Source of the DNA: Bacteroidales bacterium
GTDB taxonomy: Bacteria; Bacteroidota; Bacteroidia; Bacteroidales; UBA932
Length of the DNA: 44,394 nucleotides
NCBI GenBank assembly: GCA_017428035.1
Contig: JAFRRR010000093.1
Location: 1-44,394, forward strand
Reading direction: 5' to 3'
In this document: piece by piece, positions 42,915 through 44,394 of the stretch
Numbering within the stretch: position 1 is the stretch's first letter
Layout: every line of letters starts with the position of its first letter
Program-made: the position numbers and the translations under genes
The notes under the pieces: generated by a model
The model's input: only the letters and a program-made list of their open reading frames with translations
Databases searched by the model: none
Told to the model about the DNA's origin: nothing

Positions 42915-43602
42915 ACTCTACCATCTTTGCCGGCCTGGTTTGTGATTCCGGAGCCTGCGGGAGGCCGTTGCCGGTTGAGTCGGGCCTGTGGTGACGGTGA
43001 GGCCTGCCTTGACCGCGGTTTTGGCGCATCTGCTGCATCTTTATAAGGCGTTCCTGCTCTGCCTTAACCCACTTGCCGTACTGCTCGTCGGTGAGTATTT
43101 TGCGCAGTTTCTTGTCCATTTTGATCCTGGACTTTTCGTGGGCTTGTTTTAGCTGCTCCATCTGCTGGGGAGACAGGGGAGTGAACTCGCGCCCCGCCTT
43201 TTCCATGTCGCGTTCAAACTGGGCACGTCCGCCGGGGCCGCCGGGACCCATTCCGGGACGGGGACCCATACCGGGACCAAAGCCCATACCGCGGCGTCCA
43301 AGGAACAGGGAGTCAGCCTCCATTTCCTTGACCTGCTTGAGGTTGAGTTTGTAGATTTTCTGATACTGTTTGTCTGTGAGGGTGAGCAAACGGTCCATTT
43401 GGTCGGTCATCATATGTGCCTTTTGCTGGGGAGTCAACTGAGGGATATCTCCCTGGGGACGGTTGCCACTGTGTCTGTGTCCAGGACGGCCCTGGTGTAT
43501 TTCTTTCTGTTGAGGCTCCGCCTTCTCCTGATCCTGGGCGGCGGCGCTGAATCCAAAGGTTGCAAGCGCAATGGCAACCATTGTAACTAGTATTTTTTTC
43601 AT
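42913..43602 (-). CDS. Spy/CpxP-like secreted protein with LTxxQ motifs
   Basis: The 229-residue protein has a signal peptide (to about AAAQ, residue 23) and a highly charged, helical mature part with repeated LTxxQ-type motifs (LTPQQKAH, LTDKQYQK, LSPQQMEQ, LTDEQYGK), the hallmark of Spy/CpxP periplasmic chaperone-like proteins. A Gly/Pro/Met/Arg-rich insert lies in the middle (about 105-128), and the tail is His/Arg/Gln-rich. It resembles DUF4890-type Bacteroidota proteins. A role in envelope stress or metal binding is inferred only. A minus-strand -7 box and a nested dyad lie upstream. Confidence 0.8.
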   Translation of the reverse strand: MKKILVTMVAIALATFGFSAAAQDQEKAEPQQKEIHQGRPGHRHSGNRPQGDIPQLTPQQKAHMMTDQMDRLLTLTDKQYQKIYKLNLKQVKEMEADSLFLGRRGMGFGPGMGPRPGMGPGGPGGRAQFERDMEKAGREFTPLSPQQMEQLKQAHEKSRIKMDKKLRKILTDEQYGKWVKAEQERLIKMQQMRQNRGQGRPHRHHRPDSTGNGLPQAPESQTRPAKMVE

Positions 43603-43630
43603 AAAGCGATTGTTTTAATATTCTGTTGTA

Positions 43631-43676
43631 TTTGACCGTAAACCCCTTCTCAGGTTTAATTGCAAGGTCAAATTTA
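43631..43676 (-). promoter_or_regulatory. Promoter-proximal nested dyad upstream of the Spy-like gene
   Basis: TTTGACC (43631-43637) pairs with GGTCAAA (43666-43672) and, inside, TAAACC (43639-43644) pairs with GGTTTA (43653-43658). The minus-strand -7 box TAAATTTG (43676-43669) overlaps the outer arm. The dyad would lie at the promoter or the very 5' end of the Spy-like transcript. Confidence 0.45.
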
Positions 43677-43697
43677 TCATTTTTTACGTTTTATTAT

Positions 43698-43705
43698 TAC
43701 TTTTG
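43698..43705 (+). promoter_or_regulatory. -7 box TACTTTTG for the PD40 gene
   Basis: TACTTTTG matches TAnnTTTG and lies 39 bp before the start at 43745. No clear -33 TTTG is seen. Confidence 0.5.
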
Positions 43706-43744
43706 TAAATTAGGTTTTATGTGCGGACAATTTTATAAGTGCTT

Positions 43745-44394
43745 ATGAAAATAAAGTTATCTCTCTCTGTTTTACTTTTGCTATTGGTAGCAAACCTCTC
43801 TTATGCTCAGGAAAACCCCCGCTGGCTTCGCCAAAGCGCAATTTCGCCTGACGGGAAAACTGTCGCATTTGCTTTTCAGGGAGACATTTTCACTGTCAGC
43901 TCGGCTGGCGGCCAGGCCCTTCAGATCACCAGCTCGCCTTCTTACGATGGCAACCCTATATGGAGCGCTGACGGTTCTAAACTTGTTTTCAGTTCTTACA
44001 GGGATGGCAGCAAGGATGTCTGGGTTGTTTCTTCCAAGGGTGGTACTCCCAGGCAGCTTACAACATATACCGGCCCGGAGACGCCGCTCGCTGCCCTGAG
44101 CGATGGCACTGTGGTTTATATTACCAATATCCTTCCCGATTCAGAGGCGGCGGACTATACCAATGTAGCCCAGATATACAAAGTTCCGATTGACGGTGGC
44201 AAGAGCGAGAGGGTGGTTTCTCTCACAATTCCCAGCCTGAGCGTAGCGCCCGACGGCACAATTATTTATGAAGACTATAAAGGGGTGGAGGACCCTCTCC
44301 GCAAGCACCATACCTCTTCTGTAACCCGCGATATATGGTGCTACCGCGACGCCAAACCCGGGTTTACGATGGATGCTGAAGGCACTTTTGTGAA
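43745..44394 (+). CDS. PD40/WD40-like beta-propeller protein, 5' part (tricorn/S41-type)
   Basis: The reading frame is open to the window edge (216 codons seen). It begins with a signal peptide (MKIKLSLSVLLLLLVANLSYA) and continues with PD40 beta-propeller repeats: SPDGKTVAFAFQGDIFTV, WSADGSKLVFSSYRDGSKD and a weaker third and fourth repeat. In Bacteroidota this N-terminal architecture, including the PRWLRQSAISPDGK start, usually belongs to long tricorn-like proteins with a C-terminal S41 serine protease domain. That domain is outside the window, so the protease call is inference from family architecture. The gene is transcribed divergently from the Spy-like gene, with its own -7 box upstream. 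Confidence 0.85.
   Translation, partial: MKIKLSLSVLLLLLVANLSYAQENPRWLRQSAISPDGKTVAFAFQGDIFTVSSAGGQALQITSSPSYDGNPIWSADGSKLVFSSYRDGSKDVWVVSSKGGTPRQLTTYTGPETPLAALSDGTVVYITNILPDSEAADYTNVAQIYKVPIDGGKSERVVSLTIPSLSVAPDGTIIYEDYKGVEDPLRKHHTSSVTRDIWCYRDAKPGFTMDAEGTFV

Noticed and set aside
1-44394. tRNA, rRNA, CRISPR arrays, prophage or insertion sequences
   Set aside because: I looked for cloverleaf-like sequence, regularly spaced direct repeats, integrase or transposase genes and found none; the only repeats are the palindromic elements and the GH78 duplication.

Overview
The window is ordinary chromosome from a member of the Bacteroidota, almost certainly the order Bacteroidales; I cannot name the species. 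The evidence is many upstream -7 boxes of the form TAnnTTTG (the Bacteroidota housekeeping-sigma type), weak or absent Shine-Dalgarno sequences, a fused FeoA-FeoB iron transporter followed by the small Cys-rich protein typical of this phylum, a two-ACT SerB, CstA, TIGR02757, DUF1846 and PD40 proteins of Bacteroidales type, and GH78 lipoproteins. Base composition is fairly GC-rich. I see no rRNA, tRNA, CRISPR array, prophage or insertion sequence.

Layout. 1-10.2 kb is all on the plus strand: serB and an ABC exporter, feoAB with its Cys-rich partner and a TIGR02757 protein, a zeta-type kinase translationally coupled to a lytic transglycosylase, a small outer-membrane-like protein, and ettA. 10.2-21.5 kb is a carbohydrate and carbon-uptake block arranged around a divergent promoter: leftward cstA, a CPA2 cation/proton antiporter and a GH78 rhamnosidase; rightward two tandemly duplicated GH78 rhamnosidases. 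21.5-24.7 kb holds a DJ-1/PfpI protein, a DUF1846 protein and an M28-like peptidase whose catalytic Glu is replaced by Lys. 24.8-31.7 kb is a tightly packed uvrB-relA-uvrA operon whose RelA/SpoT protein has a decayed hydrolase motif.

32-38.7 kb is the branched-chain amino acid block: a leftward ilvD-ilvB-ilvN-ilvC operon and a divergent leuA. Between them is the most interesting element in the window. A previously unlisted 24-codon reading frame, 14 of whose residues are Leu, Val or Ile, is followed immediately by RNA segments that can form either an antiterminator or a 13-bp intrinsic terminator with eight U residues just before ilvD. This has all the parts of a ribosome-mediated transcription attenuator.

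38.7-44.4 kb carries a nucleoside phosphorylase whose promoter sits in a 40-bp palindrome, an AGCS amino acid/sodium symporter, a carboxypeptidase-regulatory-domain protein and a low-molecular-weight tyrosine phosphatase that diverge from interleaved promoters, a Spy-like protein, and the start of a PD40 (tricorn-like) protein cut by the window edge.

A second theme is a family of nested palindromic elements. All three convergent gene gaps longer than 100 bp (21.5, 31.8 and 39.6 kb) contain one; two copies are 74/76 identical and the third shares the end sequences. Promoters, terminators and starts were read by eye; no alignments or folding programs were run.
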